DNA of 64,000 nt from Anaerolineaceae bacterium (GTDB lineage: Bacteria > Chloroflexota > Anaerolineae > Anaerolineales > Anaerolineaceae), in NCBI GenBank assembly GCA_016841365.1, contig JAENZI010000001.1:124001-188000 (forward strand), written 5' to 3'. This document shows positions 1 through 9,738 of the stretch, in pieces. The translations under genes and the position numbers were made by a program. The notes beneath the pieces are model-generated. The model had not been told where the DNA came from and did not search any database. It saw only the letters and a list, made by a program, of their open reading frames with translations. Numbering within the stretch: position 1 is the stretch's first letter; every line of letters begins with the position of its first letter.

Positions 1-105
1 GCCTTTGATGTGACGCCGTTTCGCTTAATCTCGGCTTGGATCACTGAAAAAGGTGTGATCTACCCGCCGTTTGACAAGAACCTGCGAATCGCAATGAAAG
101 GTTGA
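1..105 (+). CDS. mtnA: S-methyl-5-thioribose-1-phosphate isomerase, C-terminal end (partial)
   Basis: The window opens inside a reading frame that ends at TGA 103-105 and gives 34 residues. The tail contains [20 protein letters not shown] followed by PPF, the usual C-terminus of the MtnA/eIF-2B alpha-like family. The family isomerises methylthioribose-1-phosphate in methionine salvage. The next two genes, a PfkB-type kinase and adenosylhomocysteinase, fit a SAM and methylthioadenosine recycling group. Only the tail is visible, so another member of the eIF-2B-like family (for example ribose-1,5-bisphosphate isomerase) is possible. Confidence 0.75.
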   Translation, partial: AFDVTPFRLISAWITEKGVIYPPFDKNLRIAMKG

Positions 106-113
106 ATACAAAT

Positions 114-1082
114 ATGAGCATTATTCTAACAGGGTCGATCGCGTTTGATTATCTAATGCGTTTCCCGGGTCATTTCAAAGATCATATTCTGCCGGAGCAT
201 CTTGATTCGATCAGCCTTTCCTTCCTGGTGGACGACATGGTCCGCAGACCTGGCGGCGTGGCAGCGAATATCGCCTACTCCCTGGGGCTACTGGGAGAAC
301 GACCGCGTCTTGTGGCGACGGCTGGCGTGGATTTTGAGGAATATCGGAAGAATTTAGAGGCAGCAGGTGTTGACGCCAGCGGTGTAAAAATCATTGAGGA
401 GAAGTTCACTGCCTCGTTCTTCGTCAACACAGATCTTTCCAATGCGCAGATCGCCAGTTTTTATGCGGGTGCCATGGCGGACGCAGGCCAAATTTCGATG
501 AAGGAACTTGATCTCTCATCTGATGACCTGGTGATGATTTCGCCAAATTCACCTGATGCGATGATCGATTATGCCCTGGAATGCCAGGAGATCGGTGTGC
601 CTTATATCTTTGACCCCAGCCAGCAGATCGTGCGATTGGATCAGGCTGGGCTGACTGACGGCATTACCGGCGCATATGCGCTGTTTGCCAACATGTATGA
701 GTTTGAACTCTTACAGAAGCACTGTCACCTGAGCGCAGAGGAAATTTTGCGTGATTTAGAATTTGCTGTGATCACCCTTGGTAAAGACGGTTCGCGTGTT
801 TATCAACATGGCGAGTTGCAAGGTGTTGTGCCGATCTTCCCGCCAAAACGGATTGTTGACCCGACAGGGGTTGGAGACGCGTTCCGGGCAGGCTTTTTGA
901 AAGGTTACCTGAACGACCTGGATATTGTGCTGTGTGCACAAATGGGTTCTTTGGCAGCGACCTATTGTTTGGAAGAAAAGGGAACACAAACCCATTCTTA
1001 TAAGATGAAAGATTTCGTGACCCGTTTCCGGACCGAATTTAACGACGACGGAGCACTGGATGTGCTAATTGAGGGTGCGTAA
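114..1082 (+). CDS. PfkB-family carbohydrate/nucleoside kinase (adenosine kinase candidate)
   Basis: A ribokinase-fold kinase of 322 residues. The C-terminal PfkB signature DPTGVGDAFRAGF is intact, with the catalytic base at about Asp254. An N-terminal GGVAANIAYSLGLLG stretch matches the family substrate-binding region. I chose ATG 114 rather than TTG 102: AAAGG at 97-101 sits about 12 bases upstream, and the protein then begins directly with its first beta strand (MSIILTG). It lies 8 bases after mtnA and just before ahcY. AhcY releases adenosine, so an adenosine kinase role would fit. That is an inference from context; ribose or other sugars remain possible. Confidence 0.85.
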   Translation: MSIILTGSIAFDYLMRFPGHFKDHILPEHLDSISLSFLVDDMVRRPGGVAANIAYSLGLLGERPRLVATAGVDFEEYRKNLEAAGVDASGVKIIEEKFTASFFVNTDLSNAQIASFYAGAMADAGQISMKELDLSSDDLVMISPNSPDAMIDYALECQEIGVPYIFDPSQQIVRLDQAGLTDGITGAYALFANMYEFELLQKHCHLSAEEILRDLEFAVITLGKDGSRVYQHGELQGVVPIFPPKRIVDPTGVGDAFRAGFLKGYLNDLDIVLCAQMGSLAATYCLEEKGTQTHSYKMKDFVTRFRTEFNDDGALDVLIEGA

Positions 1083-1111
1083 TCACCAGCGTTGCACTGC
1101 AACGACTATGA

Positions 1112-2389
<1,278 letters not shown>

Positions 2390-2415
2390 AACAGAATTTG
2401 GTTTTTTAAAAATTT

Positions 2416-2448
2416 CAGGGTGACTGATTGTTCAGTCACCCTGTTTTT
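2416..2448. terminator. Bidirectional intrinsic terminator between ahcY and recA
   Basis: A perfect 12-bp stem (2416-2427 with 2432-2443) with a TTGT loop is followed by TTTTTGTT on the plus strand and preceded by an A-run, so it also works in the minus direction. It lies between the convergent ends of ahcY and recA and probably ends both transcripts. Confidence 0.9.
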
Positions 2449-2483
2449 GTTAAATTTGGGGGTTTAATGAGTTGTTGGACAGC

Positions 2484-3545
2484 TCAATCTTCGACAGCGT
2501 CCTCATCCACATCATTTTCGTAGTCTTCGTCGTCATCCGACCAGGGAGCGGCAGGGCCTTGAATCAATGCTTGTTCACGCACCGCTTTTTCAATTTCTTC
2601 TGCCAATTCCTGGTTCTCTCTCAGGTATTCCTTCGAGTTTTCACGCCCCTGTCCGATGCGGATGTCGCCGTAAGAATACCAGGAGCCGCGCTTGTCGATG
2701 ATGTCCATTTCGGTCGCGAGGTCTAAAATATCGCCAATTCTGGAAATACCTTCATTGTACATAATGTCGAACTCAGCAGTGCGGAAGGGCGCAGCTACTT
2801 TATTCTTGACCACGCGGACTCGTACACGGTTGCCCGTGATCTCAGCACCGACTTTGATGGATTGGATGCGGCGAACGTCTAACCGTACGGAAGCATAAAA
2901 CTTGAGGGCATTCCCGCCAGTGGTTGTTTCAGGGTTGCCAAACATGACGCCGATCTTATGGCGGAGCTGGTTGGTGAAGATCACAGCGGTGCGGGTCTGG
3001 TTAATCGCACCTGAAAGTTTGCGCATCGCCTGTGACATCAAACGAGCCTGGGTGCCCATGGTGGGATCGCCCATGTCACCTTCGATTTCAGAACGGGGGA
3101 CAAGTGCAGCAACTGAGTCAACCACGACCACATCCACGGCGCCAGAACGCACCAAGGTTTCAGTGATCTCAAGCGCTTGCTCACCCATATCAGGCTGTGA
3201 AATGAGGAGTTCGTCCACATTCACGCCGCATTTAGCCGCGTAAACTGGGTCCAGTGCGTGTTCCATATCGATGAAGGCCGCAGTACCGCCCTTTTTCTGC
3301 GCTTCAGCCACAATGTGCTGACAGATAGTGGTCTTGCCAGAGGCTTCAGGGCCGTAGATTTCTGTGATCCTTGCTTTGGGGATGCCGCCCACGCCCAGCG
3401 CAATATCGAGGGATAAAGAACCGGTCGGGATGACATCCACTTCGAGGTGTTTTGCCTGACCGAGTCTCATAATTGAGCCTTCGCCATATCGTTTGATGAT
3501 GTCCTTCAGCGCTTTGTCAAGAACTGTCTTTTTTGCATCGTCCAT
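2484..3545 (-). CDS. recA: Recombinase RecA
   Basis: The ATP-dependent strand-exchange protein of homologous recombination and coprotease for LexA self-cleavage. It has 353 residues, normal for RecA. Walker A is GPEASGKT at residues 65-72. The core motifs (IDMEHALDP, the [18 protein letters not shown] region, [18 protein letters not shown]) are all present. The C-terminus is a very acidic tail, as in other RecA proteins, where such tails tune DNA loading. The gene has its own promoter, with a LexA-like box in the spacer, and ends at the shared terminator with ahcY. Confidence 0.99.
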   Translation of the reverse strand: MDDAKKTVLDKALKDIIKRYGEGSIMRLGQAKHLEVDVIPTGSLSLDIALGVGGIPKARITEIYGPEASGKTTICQHIVAEAQKKGGTAAFIDMEHALDPVYAAKCGVNVDELLISQPDMGEQALEITETLVRSGAVDVVVVDSVAALVPRSEIEGDMGDPTMGTQARLMSQAMRKLSGAINQTRTAVIFTNQLRHKIGVMFGNPETTTGGNALKFYASVRLDVRRIQSIKVGAEITGNRVRVRVVKNKVAAPFRTAEFDIMYNEGISRIGDILDLATEMDIIDKRGSWYSYGDIRIGQGRENSKEYLRENQELAEEIEKAVREQALIQGPAAPWSDDDEDYENDVDEDAVED

Positions 3546-3655
3546 TTTATTATCCTTTTTTGTTGCCTGGGTATGGGCATGATGTGGTTGAACAATGACC
3601 CATAAAATTGATCTGATTGACCTTGTTATTATATAAGAACATTACCCTTAATGCT

Positions 3656-3683
3656 ATTTTAGCACATATGTTCAGTCTGTCAA
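3656..3683 (-). promoter_or_regulatory. recA promoter
   Basis: Read on the minus strand: a perfect -35 TTGACA (3678-3683), a 16-base spacer, and a TGC-extended -10 TAAAAT (3656-3661). Transcription would start near 3649, giving a leader of about 100 bases. A second -10-like TATAAT lies at 3628-3633 but has no convincing -35. Confidence 0.75.
3662..3673. promoter_or_regulatory. LexA-box-like operator in the recA promoter
   Basis: The 12-mer GCACATATGTTC differs by one base from GAACATATGTTC, the core of the Gram-positive/actinobacterial LexA box. It falls exactly in the -35/-10 spacer of recA, where a repressor would block RNA polymerase. Its core ACATATGTTC recurs at the gyrA start region (47519-47530). 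LexA itself is not encoded in this window. Confidence 0.6.
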
Positions 3684-3693
3684 GCGATTGACG

Positions 3694-4527
3694 CTATTCA
3701 GCCCCGTCAAACAAAAGGAAGGGGTCAAAAAGCTGAAAGTAGCCGCTCATACGCCACAAGCAATAGGCAGCGCGCTGCTGGTCTGTGTAAGAAATGTCAT
3801 AAAATGCCATATCAGCCAGGTCTGCCCCTGATGGCCCCAGGCGGGTTTCAAAATGAAGATGAGGGTTGCTGGATCGGCCGCTGTTGCCGACTGTTCCCAG
3901 CAATTGACCGCATTTGACGCTTGCGCCCGGTTGATGTTCCGGAAGTTCTTCCATGTGGGCATACAGATGGTAAACAGAATACTCGCCGGTCAGAGTCGGT
4001 GGTGATATTTCCGGGCATGCGCCTCGGTAAGCGACTTCTTCAGGGATTGGTAGATAACCATCTATCAATGTAGTCTGTACGCTCTCGGGCAGGGCAGTAA
4101 GGGGTGTTTCAATGATCACGGTGAAGCCATACGGAATGTTGTTTTCCATGGTCAGGCTGATTATCCCGGGTAATGCCGCATAAATTTCGATCTCCTGGAT
4201 GGAAGTCCGCTCGCCCCGCTGAAAATACGCGAAATCAAGCCCATGATGCCCATCATCTTGACCAAAAGCCGGGATCTTTAAAGGATTGATCAGGATTAGC
4301 GGCAGACTCTCAAAGGTCTCCTCTTCTAAGGGGCAGCAAACTTCGTAAACCTGTGGTGTGGGTGTAATAGCGACCGTTGGGAGAGGGGTCGATGTCACTT
4401 CAGGTGGCGGTAAGGTTGCTGTTGCGGTTGGTTCTGGTGTGAATGTGGCAGGTGGCAGCGTAGGGGATGCCATCTGTTGACAGGCGTTCAGGAGGAGCAC
4501 CAGAACGACCAGCAGTGCTTTTTTCAT
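3694..4527 (-). CDS. M23-family peptidase lipoprotein
   Basis: A 277-residue lipoprotein. The signal peptide ends in the lipobox LNAC (Cys16), followed by a Thr/Pro-rich linker of about 40 residues that would hold the domain off the membrane. The C-terminal half carries LytM/M23 metallopeptidase motifs: HHGLDF (zinc HxxxD) at about residue 95, then HLYAHME and NPHLHFE. The family cuts peptide cross-links in peptidoglycan. The start codon overlaps the stop of the DUF1015 gene (ATGA at 4524-4527 read on minus), so the two are translationally coupled. The substrate is not known, and the spacing between the zinc motifs is longer than usual. Confidence 0.85.
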   Translation of the reverse strand: MKKALLVVLVLLLNACQQMASPTLPPATFTPEPTATATLPPPEVTSTPLPTVAITPTPQVYEVCCPLEEETFESLPLILINPLKIPAFGQDDGHHGLDFAYFQRGERTSIQEIEIYAALPGIISLTMENNIPYGFTVIIETPLTALPESVQTTLIDGYLPIPEEVAYRGACPEISPPTLTGEYSVYHLYAHMEELPEHQPGASVKCGQLLGTVGNSGRSSNPHLHFETRLGPSGADLADMAFYDISYTDQQRAAYCLWRMSGYFQLFDPFLLFDGAE

Positions 4528-5849
4528 CAGGATTGGATCCGGCGGCTTTCCATATAAAATCGTTTTTCTTTAGCCTCGCCCATTGAAAAGGTTTTACGGG
4601 GCAGGGCGCCATCCAGGATGACGGTTTTGAACAGCTCTGATTTGTCGATCCCGGGCACATAGAAACCAGCATTCCCTTGGGTTTTGCCCTTCTCGAACAA
4701 CACCTGGGTGCCGTGGACGTAATCAATTTTTTCGACGCCGCCCTCCGCCAAGTACTGATCGAGGAATTTCTGGAGTGTGCCAACAGGTAGGTTATCTTCG
4801 GGTTTGCGAATTTCAATCAGCCTGATCCCATCCTCAGTAATCATGCCGACCTGGTGCCAGGGTTCGCCTGCTTCGTCCACAATATCCATCATGGATTCAA
4901 AAGAATCAACTTCCTTGATGGACAATCGGTCTCCCCAATAGGCTTTCATTGCTTGAAGGAGGTCCTTTTGGATGTTGAAGATCAAGCGGTGGATGGGTTC
5001 AAACGTCAGTGCTGGGTCGTGGATGTTCTCGATTTCCACCAATGCGTAACGAGCGGGGTGATCCATCCCCACCACTGGTTTTATTTTTTCCCAGATGGCT
5101 TTTGCTGTTGCCAGCGAGTGATTGCCGTCACCCATCGCAAACAGCAGGGGTTGGTAGCGCCCGGGTTTGAGGTTATATTTTTCAGCAAATATTTCCGGGT
5201 CAATCAGTTCTTCTAAAGCATCGAAGACGTGCTGCTGCATGTCTTCGTTATCGATTCTTAATCCCGTCAGATGGCCGCTGCCGAGCATCAGTTCAAAATC
5301 ATACACTTCGGGGAAATCTTCGATGTTTTCATCAAGCGCCCCAAATACGGCGTTATTTGGGTCATCGAATAGCACAAGGATATGCGGGCATTCCAGCGGG
5401 GCTTTTTCACGGATCTTGATCCGGGGCGGCAGGCGATCAAGAATGGTGCCTTCTGTCGCACGGATCAACGTTTGTGCACCTTTATTGTAATCGTAATGTT
5501 CGAGATCCAAGCACACCATCAATCCTCGGCGGGTGTGCTTCCCGACATGGCGTAAAACATAGATGAAGTCATTCACTTTCCTGAAGATGCCGGTCTCAAG
5601 GTATTCGTGCATCGCATCTTGGGTTGACTTGATTCGTTTTGTTTCTTCTTCCGTCTCTAAAAATACTTCGGGCAGGATCATGTGATAGGTGGAGGGCGAA
5701 TCCTCTACGATTGCTTCAACCTCATGCCAGTATTCCGGCTCTGAAGTGAATTGGTCACAAGCGATCACAGCCCATTTCTCGTGATCAATGGATGTTTTTG
5801 GGAGGAGTATTTCAGGGATCCTGATTCCAATCTCATTGGCAGGGGTCAT
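4527..5849 (-). CDS. DUF1015 family protein
   Basis: A 440-residue cytosolic protein recognisable as DUF1015. The N-terminal ILLPKTSIDHEKWAVIACDQ, a TSEPEYW motif and a central FAMGDGNHSLATAKAIW segment are typical. The GDGNHSLA motif is the most conserved and looks like an active or phosphate-binding site. The family's biochemistry is not established to my knowledge. The gene is first in a two-gene operon with the M23 lipoprotein downstream (ATGA overlap). No signal peptide or membrane helix is seen. Confidence 0.9.
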   Translation of the reverse strand: MTPANEIGIRIPEILLPKTSIDHEKWAVIACDQFTSEPEYWHEVEAIVEDSPSTYHMILPEVFLETEEETKRIKSTQDAMHEYLETGIFRKVNDFIYVLRHVGKHTRRGLMVCLDLEHYDYNKGAQTLIRATEGTILDRLPPRIKIREKAPLECPHILVLFDDPNNAVFGALDENIEDFPEVYDFELMLGSGHLTGLRIDNEDMQQHVFDALEELIDPEIFAEKYNLKPGRYQPLLFAMGDGNHSLATAKAIWEKIKPVVGMDHPARYALVEIENIHDPALTFEPIHRLIFNIQKDLLQAMKAYWGDRLSIKEVDSFESMMDIVDEAGEPWHQVGMITEDGIRLIEIRKPEDNLPVGTLQKFLDQYLAEGGVEKIDYVHGTQVLFEKGKTQGNAGFYVPGIDKSELFKTVILDGALPRKTFSMGEAKEKRFYMESRRIQS

Positions 5850-5955
5850 AAAATCCTTCCTTTTGATTAACGGTTGTCAGAATTATATTTTATCTGAAAT
5901 TTGTTATCTTTGGGATCGATCTTGATGAATGTGATTGCTATTGAGTTTGAAGGAT

Positions 5956-5983
5956 AAAAAAGGCTGCCACCAGTTGGCAGCCT
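5956..5983 (-). terminator. Intrinsic terminator after the DegV gene
   Basis: A perfect 9-bp stem (5961-5969 with 5975-5983) with a five-base loop is followed, in the minus direction, by a T-run (5956-5961). It lies just downstream of the DegV stop codon. Confidence 0.85.
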
Positions 5984-6001
5984 GTAGACGTGAATGGCGG
6001 A

Positions 6002-6877
6002 TTAATTTTCCCCAAGCAGCTCGGGGTCTACCCCGGCGACATATGCCAGGCCGATTGTTCCCGGCCCGGTATGTGTGCCCAGCACCGGGCTGAGGTTTGC
6101 CAAAAGGATTTCGTCGGGCTCGAATTGTTTCATCACCTTGTGCAGCACTGCAGAAGCGGCTTCAGCGGCATTGGCACCAATCACCCCGATCATGTTCAGG
6201 TCGGCATGGCCATTTACACCCGCTTTTACCAATTCAATCAAGCGGTTATGCGCCTTGGCAGAGGTTCGCACCCGTTCAATGGCTTCAATCTTGCCTTCCT
6301 GGAGGGTCAGGATAGGTTTGAGGTTGAGTGCGGTGCCTAAAAAGCGGGTTGCGCCGCCGATCCGTCCGCCGCGGTGCAGGAATTCAAGCGTGTCGACAGC
6401 GAAAAAGACCTGGGTGTGTTCACGGATTGTCTCAACGATGGCTTTGCATTCATCCATGGATGCCCCGCGTTTCGCTGCCCGTGCAGCTGAGAGCGCCATG
6501 AATGCCAGAGGTAAGGAAGCAGACTGCGAATCGATCAGTTCGATTTTGGCTTCGGGTAACTGCTGCTTGGCCTGGATAGCTGAATCCAGGGTGCCGGATA
6601 GGGCAGCCGATATCACAACGGTTAGGATTTCGTAACCCTCCTGATGCAATTTTGTAAAAACATCCACAAAATTTTGGACTGTTGCCTGGGAAGTCGATGG
6701 CATGGTTTTTGCCTTCGCCAAGCGCTCGTAAAACGCATTTGGGCCAATATCGATATTGTCCCTTAAGACTTCTTCACCCCAAATCACAACCAACGGCACA
6801 ACGGTAATGTCGTAGGCTGAAACAAGATCGTCTGAAAGATAGGCTGTTGAATCGGTCACAATGGCTACTTTGGACAT
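6002..6877 (-). CDS. DegV family fatty-acid-binding protein
   Basis: A 291-residue member of the DegV family, cytosolic proteins that bind a fatty acid and, in Firmicutes, present it to the FakA kinase as FakB. The N-terminus VAIVTDSTAYLSDD is diagnostic. The PSTSQATVQNF segment and the later DTLEFLHRGGRIGG segment match the conserved lipid-binding regions. Start ATG has an AGAGGAA ribosome site upstream. No FakA (DAK-like) partner lies in this window. The gene is transcribed away from ffh. Confidence 0.93.
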   Translation of the reverse strand: MSKVAIVTDSTAYLSDDLVSAYDITVVPLVVIWGEEVLRDNIDIGPNAFYERLAKAKTMPSTSQATVQNFVDVFTKLHQEGYEILTVVISAALSGTLDSAIQAKQQLPEAKIELIDSQSASLPLAFMALSAARAAKRGASMDECKAIVETIREHTQVFFAVDTLEFLHRGGRIGGATRFLGTALNLKPILTLQEGKIEAIERVRTSAKAHNRLIELVKAGVNGHADLNMIGVIGANAAEAASAVLHKVMKQFEPDEILLANLSPVLGTHTGPGTIGLAYVAGVDPELLGEN

Positions 6878-7032
6878 AATAAATTCCTCTCAATAAATCG
6901 TGTTATCAAAATAAAACCGGGTTTACCACAATACTTAACCCAACAAACATTAGAAGGTCGCGAACGATCACTGAGTTGAGTTAGAAATTGGTTAAATCTG
7001 GGCGATATAATGAAGGAAATTGTGCGGGTCAC

Positions 7033-7061
7033 TTGACCGAACGCCCCTAACACGCTAAAAT
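7033..7061 (+). promoter_or_regulatory. ffh promoter
   Basis: TTGACC (7033-7038), a 17-base spacer and TAAAAT (7056-7061). Transcription would start near 7068, about 40 bases before the ffh start codon. The -35 overlaps a small palindrome (GGTCA-CT-TGACC, 7027-7038). Confidence 0.65.
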
Positions 7062-7106
7062 CACTGGTTGGAAGTTTGACAAGTAGAAATGATCAAATAG
7101 TAAAAC

Positions 7107-8429
7107 GTGTTTGAAAACTTAACGGAACGATTATCGAATATCTTTGAAAACTTACGACGCCACGGGCGGCTTTCGGAAGCCGATGTTGAGTCGGCGATGC
7201 GTGAAGTGCGTATGGCGCTGCTGGAAGCGGATGTTCATTACAGCGTTGTAAAGCAGTTCACCAATCGGGTGAAAGAACGCGCTATCGGGCATGAGGTTTC
7301 AAAAGCCCTTAACCCCGCCCAGCAAGTGATCAAGATTGTCAATGATGAGCTGATCGCCACTTTAGGCGAACCCTCCGGCTTGAAGCTGAAGGGTGAGCGT
7401 CCATTTGTGATCATGCTCGTTGGGCTGCAGGGCTCCGGTAAAACGACTGCAGCCGCCAAACTGGCCAAGCAGCTCAGGTCGCAGGGTGAACGGGTGATGC
7501 TCGTGGCTGGCGACCCCTACCGTCCGGCAGCCGTCAAGCAACTGCAAACCTTAGGCAATCAAATCGATGTACCCGTTTTCTACGAGGAAAACGTTCCGCC
7601 GCCAAAGTTAGCCGCCAAAGCCTATCAGCAGGCACGGAAAGGCGGGACCAGCGTGGTTATCCTGGATACGGCCGGCCGCTCGCAGTTGGATTCAGCGTTG
7701 ATGGATGAGCTGGGTGCCATTGCGAAAAATGTAAACATCACCGAAACACTGCTGGTGGTGGATGCCATGATCGGCCAGGAAGCCGTGAACATCGCCGAGG
7801 GCTTTCGCAAAGAATTGCCCCTTTCGGGTTTGTTCATGACCAAAATTGATGGTGATGCCCGAGGCGGCGCAGCGATCTCCATCCGTGAGGTCACAGGCGT
7901 CCCAATCAAGTTTTTGGGCGTTGGTGAGTCCGTTGATGCAATTGAGGAGTATAATCCTAATAGGTTAGCTTCCCGCATCCTCGGCATGGGTGACATGCTG
8001 GGTCTGATCGAGAAAGCCGAATCGGCATTTGATCAGAAAGACGCAGAGAAGCAAGCTGAAAAGCTAATGCGTGGTGAATTCTCTCTGGAGGATTTCGCCA
8101 AACAATTGAAACAGATGCGTAAAATGGGGCCTTTGGGTCAGCTCATGGATATGCTTCCGGGGCAGATGGGGCAGGTTGCCCGCCAGGTGGACCCCAGAGA
8201 CGCAGAGGATCAATTGAAACAGATTGAAGCGGTGATCAACTCTATGACCGTAGATGAGCGCCGCAACCCTAAATTATTGAATGCCAGCCGCAGGCGTCGA
8301 ATTGCGCGTGGTTCTGGCCTGGATGTGCAGGATGTCAACCAGGTCATGAAGCGCTTTAGAGAGACCCAGCGGTTGATCAAAACTTTGCAGAAATCGGGCG
8401 GCAAAGATTTAGGCCGTTTGATTAGATAG
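7107..8429 (+). CDS. ffh: Signal recognition particle protein Ffh
   Basis: The GTPase of the signal recognition particle. It binds SRP RNA and signal peptides and docks nascent membrane proteins at FtsY. The 440 residues show the full order: N-domain four-helix bundle (1-95), G domain with GLQGSGKTT (about 106-114), DTAGR and TKIDGDARGGAA, then the methionine-rich M domain (about 300-440) with the RNA-binding stretch SRRRRIARGSG. The start is GTG 7107 with no clear ribosome site. It heads the widespread group ffh-rpsP-khpA-rimM. The SRP RNA is not in this window. Confidence 0.98.
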   Translation: MFENLTERLSNIFENLRRHGRLSEADVESAMREVRMALLEADVHYSVVKQFTNRVKERAIGHEVSKALNPAQQVIKIVNDELIATLGEPSGLKLKGERPFVIMLVGLQGSGKTTAAAKLAKQLRSQGERVMLVAGDPYRPAAVKQLQTLGNQIDVPVFYEENVPPPKLAAKAYQQARKGGTSVVILDTAGRSQLDSALMDELGAIAKNVNITETLLVVDAMIGQEAVNIAEGFRKELPLSGLFMTKIDGDARGGAAISIREVTGVPIKFLGVGESVDAIEEYNPNRLASRILGMGDMLGLIEKAESAFDQKDAEKQAEKLMRGEFSLEDFAKQLKQMRKMGPLGQLMDMLPGQMGQVARQVDPRDAEDQLKQIEAVINSMTVDERRNPKLLNASRRRRIARGSGLDVQDVNQVMKRFRETQRLIKTLQKSGGKDLGRLIR

Positions 8430-8534
8430 CCGAAAGATAAGAAAGGTCAGCGCTCCCTTCAGCGCTCTCTCAAGCTTTTTGAATCATCAGGCTTTATAAA
8501 CTAAAACAAAAATATTAAGAGGAGTTTTATTTCG

Positions 8535-8879
8535 ATGGTAAGAATTCGTTTACGCCGGGTTGGATCCCGAAATCAGGCAAGTTATCGTGTTGTGGTTGCT
8601 GACAAAGAAAAAGCAAGAGACGGTCGATTCATTGAAATCGTTGGCCATTACAATCCACGCACAGAACCTTCAACTGTGGTCTTCAAAGATGACCGCATTT
8701 TCTATTGGCTGAGCGTTGGCGCACAGCCCTCGGATGCAGTAGAGGGTCTTTTTAAGCAAACTGGCTTAATGGAACGCTATGAGCGTTTTAAGGCTGGCGA
8801 GGATGTGGAAGCCCTTGTTGAAGAGGCAGAAGAAGTCTATAAGACCCGTGTGACGGATCCACGCACAAAGTCGCACTAA
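8535..8879 (+). CDS. rpsP: 30S ribosomal protein S16
   Basis: S16 of the small ribosomal subunit. It starts MVRIRLRRVGSRNQASYRVV and has the family GHYNPRTEP motif near residue 38. The 114 residues include a C-terminal extension of about 30 residues, acidic and Val/Glu-rich, beyond the conserved core. A clear AGAGGAG ribosome site precedes ATG 8535. It lies between ffh and khpA, as in many bacteria. Confidence 0.98.
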   Translation: MVRIRLRRVGSRNQASYRVVVADKEKARDGRFIEIVGHYNPRTEPSTVVFKDDRIFYWLSVGAQPSDAVEGLFKQTGLMERYERFKAGEDVEALVEEAEEVYKTRVTDPRTKSH

Positions 8880-8911
8880 CAATTTCAATACATAATTATA
8901 GCGAGGCAATC

Positions 8912-9163
8912 ATGAAAGGTGAAAACCTGCAAGAATTGGTTGAATTTGTTGCGCAATCGCTGGTTGATCAACCAACCAAAGTAGATGTCGACAAACAACA
9001 ACGAGGGAATTCGGTTCAGTTAGAATTACACGTCGCCAAGCAGGATATGGGCCGTGTCATTGGTAAAAGCGGCCGTGTCGCAAACGCCTTACGGACGCTG
9101 CTCAAGGTGGCCGCTGCTCGAGAAGGCAACCGGGTAAACCTTGATATCGTGGAACCGCGATAG
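8912..9163 (+). CDS. khpA: KH-domain RNA-binding protein KhpA
   Basis: An 83-residue single KH-domain protein. The GxxG RNA-gripping loop is visible as GKSG in VIGKSGRVANALRTLL. KhpA partners with KhpB in some bacteria and affects small RNA function and cell size. It sits 32 bases after rpsP and just before rimM, the standard position for this gene. Start ATG 8912 follows a GCGAGG stretch. Confidence 0.95.
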   Translation: MKGENLQELVEFVAQSLVDQPTKVDVDKQQRGNSVQLELHVAKQDMGRVIGKSGRVANALRTLLKVAAAREGNRVNLDIVEPR

Positions 9164-9180
9164 ATCTGGCTTGCTAAGAA

Positions 9181-9738
9181 ATGCCTCAAGATTTTGAAAA
9201 TCGTTCAGGCTCGCAGGTTTCCCGCGAGCCTGACTTTCTCTTATTAGGAAAGTTACGCCGCCCCCATGGGGTGCGGGGGGAAATCCCATTGGAAGTGTAT
9301 ACCCAGATGCTGGAGTTGCTGGCACCCGACAGGGTAATCTATGTCGGCGAAAACCATCAGCCTTATACCATCCAGGAAACGCGCTGGAAACAGGACCTGT
9401 TACTGCTTAAATTTGTGGAAATTAACGACCGCAGCCTGGTCTCGGTTTTGACCAATCAGATGTTATATGTCAAAACCAGTGAACTGCCGCCCCTGGACGA
9501 TGAAGAAATTTATTTGCATGAATTAATTGGTCTGAAAGTTTATGAAGAAGATGGCGCTTATCTCGGGGAGTTATTCGAGATTTTGGAAACCGGGGCAAAC
9601 GATGTTTACCTGGTCCAAAGTGATTCGGGTGAAGAAATCTTGATCCCGGCAATTGAGGATATCATCCTGGAGATTGATCTTGAGCAGGGGAAAATGGTCG
9701 TCGCACGAATGGAATGGTATGGCGAGGGGGAAGGATGA
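9181..9738 (+). CDS. rimM: 16S rRNA processing protein RimM
   Basis: Assembly factor for the 30S subunit head, which binds S19. The N-terminal RimM barrel shows LLLGKLRRPHGVRGE near residue 20. The C-terminal PRC-barrel begins near residue 100 (EIYLHELIGLKVY). The 185 residues are typical. No good ribosome site precedes ATG 9181, so it may rely on coupling with khpA 17 bases upstream. Its TGA overlaps the dprA ATG (ATGA at 9735-9738). Confidence 0.96.
   Translation: MPQDFENRSGSQVSREPDFLLLGKLRRPHGVRGEIPLEVYTQMLELLAPDRVIYVGENHQPYTIQETRWKQDLLLLKFVEINDRSLVSVLTNQMLYVKTSELPPLDDEEIYLHELIGLKVYEEDGAYLGELFEILETGANDVYLVQSDSGEEILIPAIEDIILEIDLEQGKMVVARMEWYGEGEG

Noticed and set aside
2902-3243. Plus-strand open frame opposite recA
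   Set aside because: It is fully inside recA on the other strand, with no ribosome site, and its composition follows the recA codons.
7006-7011. TATAAT upstream of ffh as the main promoter
   Set aside because: The nearest -35-like TTGAGT is 24 bases away; the TTGACC/TAAAAT pair at 7033-7061 fits better.
7027-7038. GGTCACTTGACC palindrome as an ffh operator
   Set aside because: It is short, seen once, and overlaps the -35, so it may only reflect promoter sequence.
8449-8466. Pair of AGCGCT repeats after ffh as a terminator
   Set aside because: The stem is only six bases and there is no T-run directly after it.
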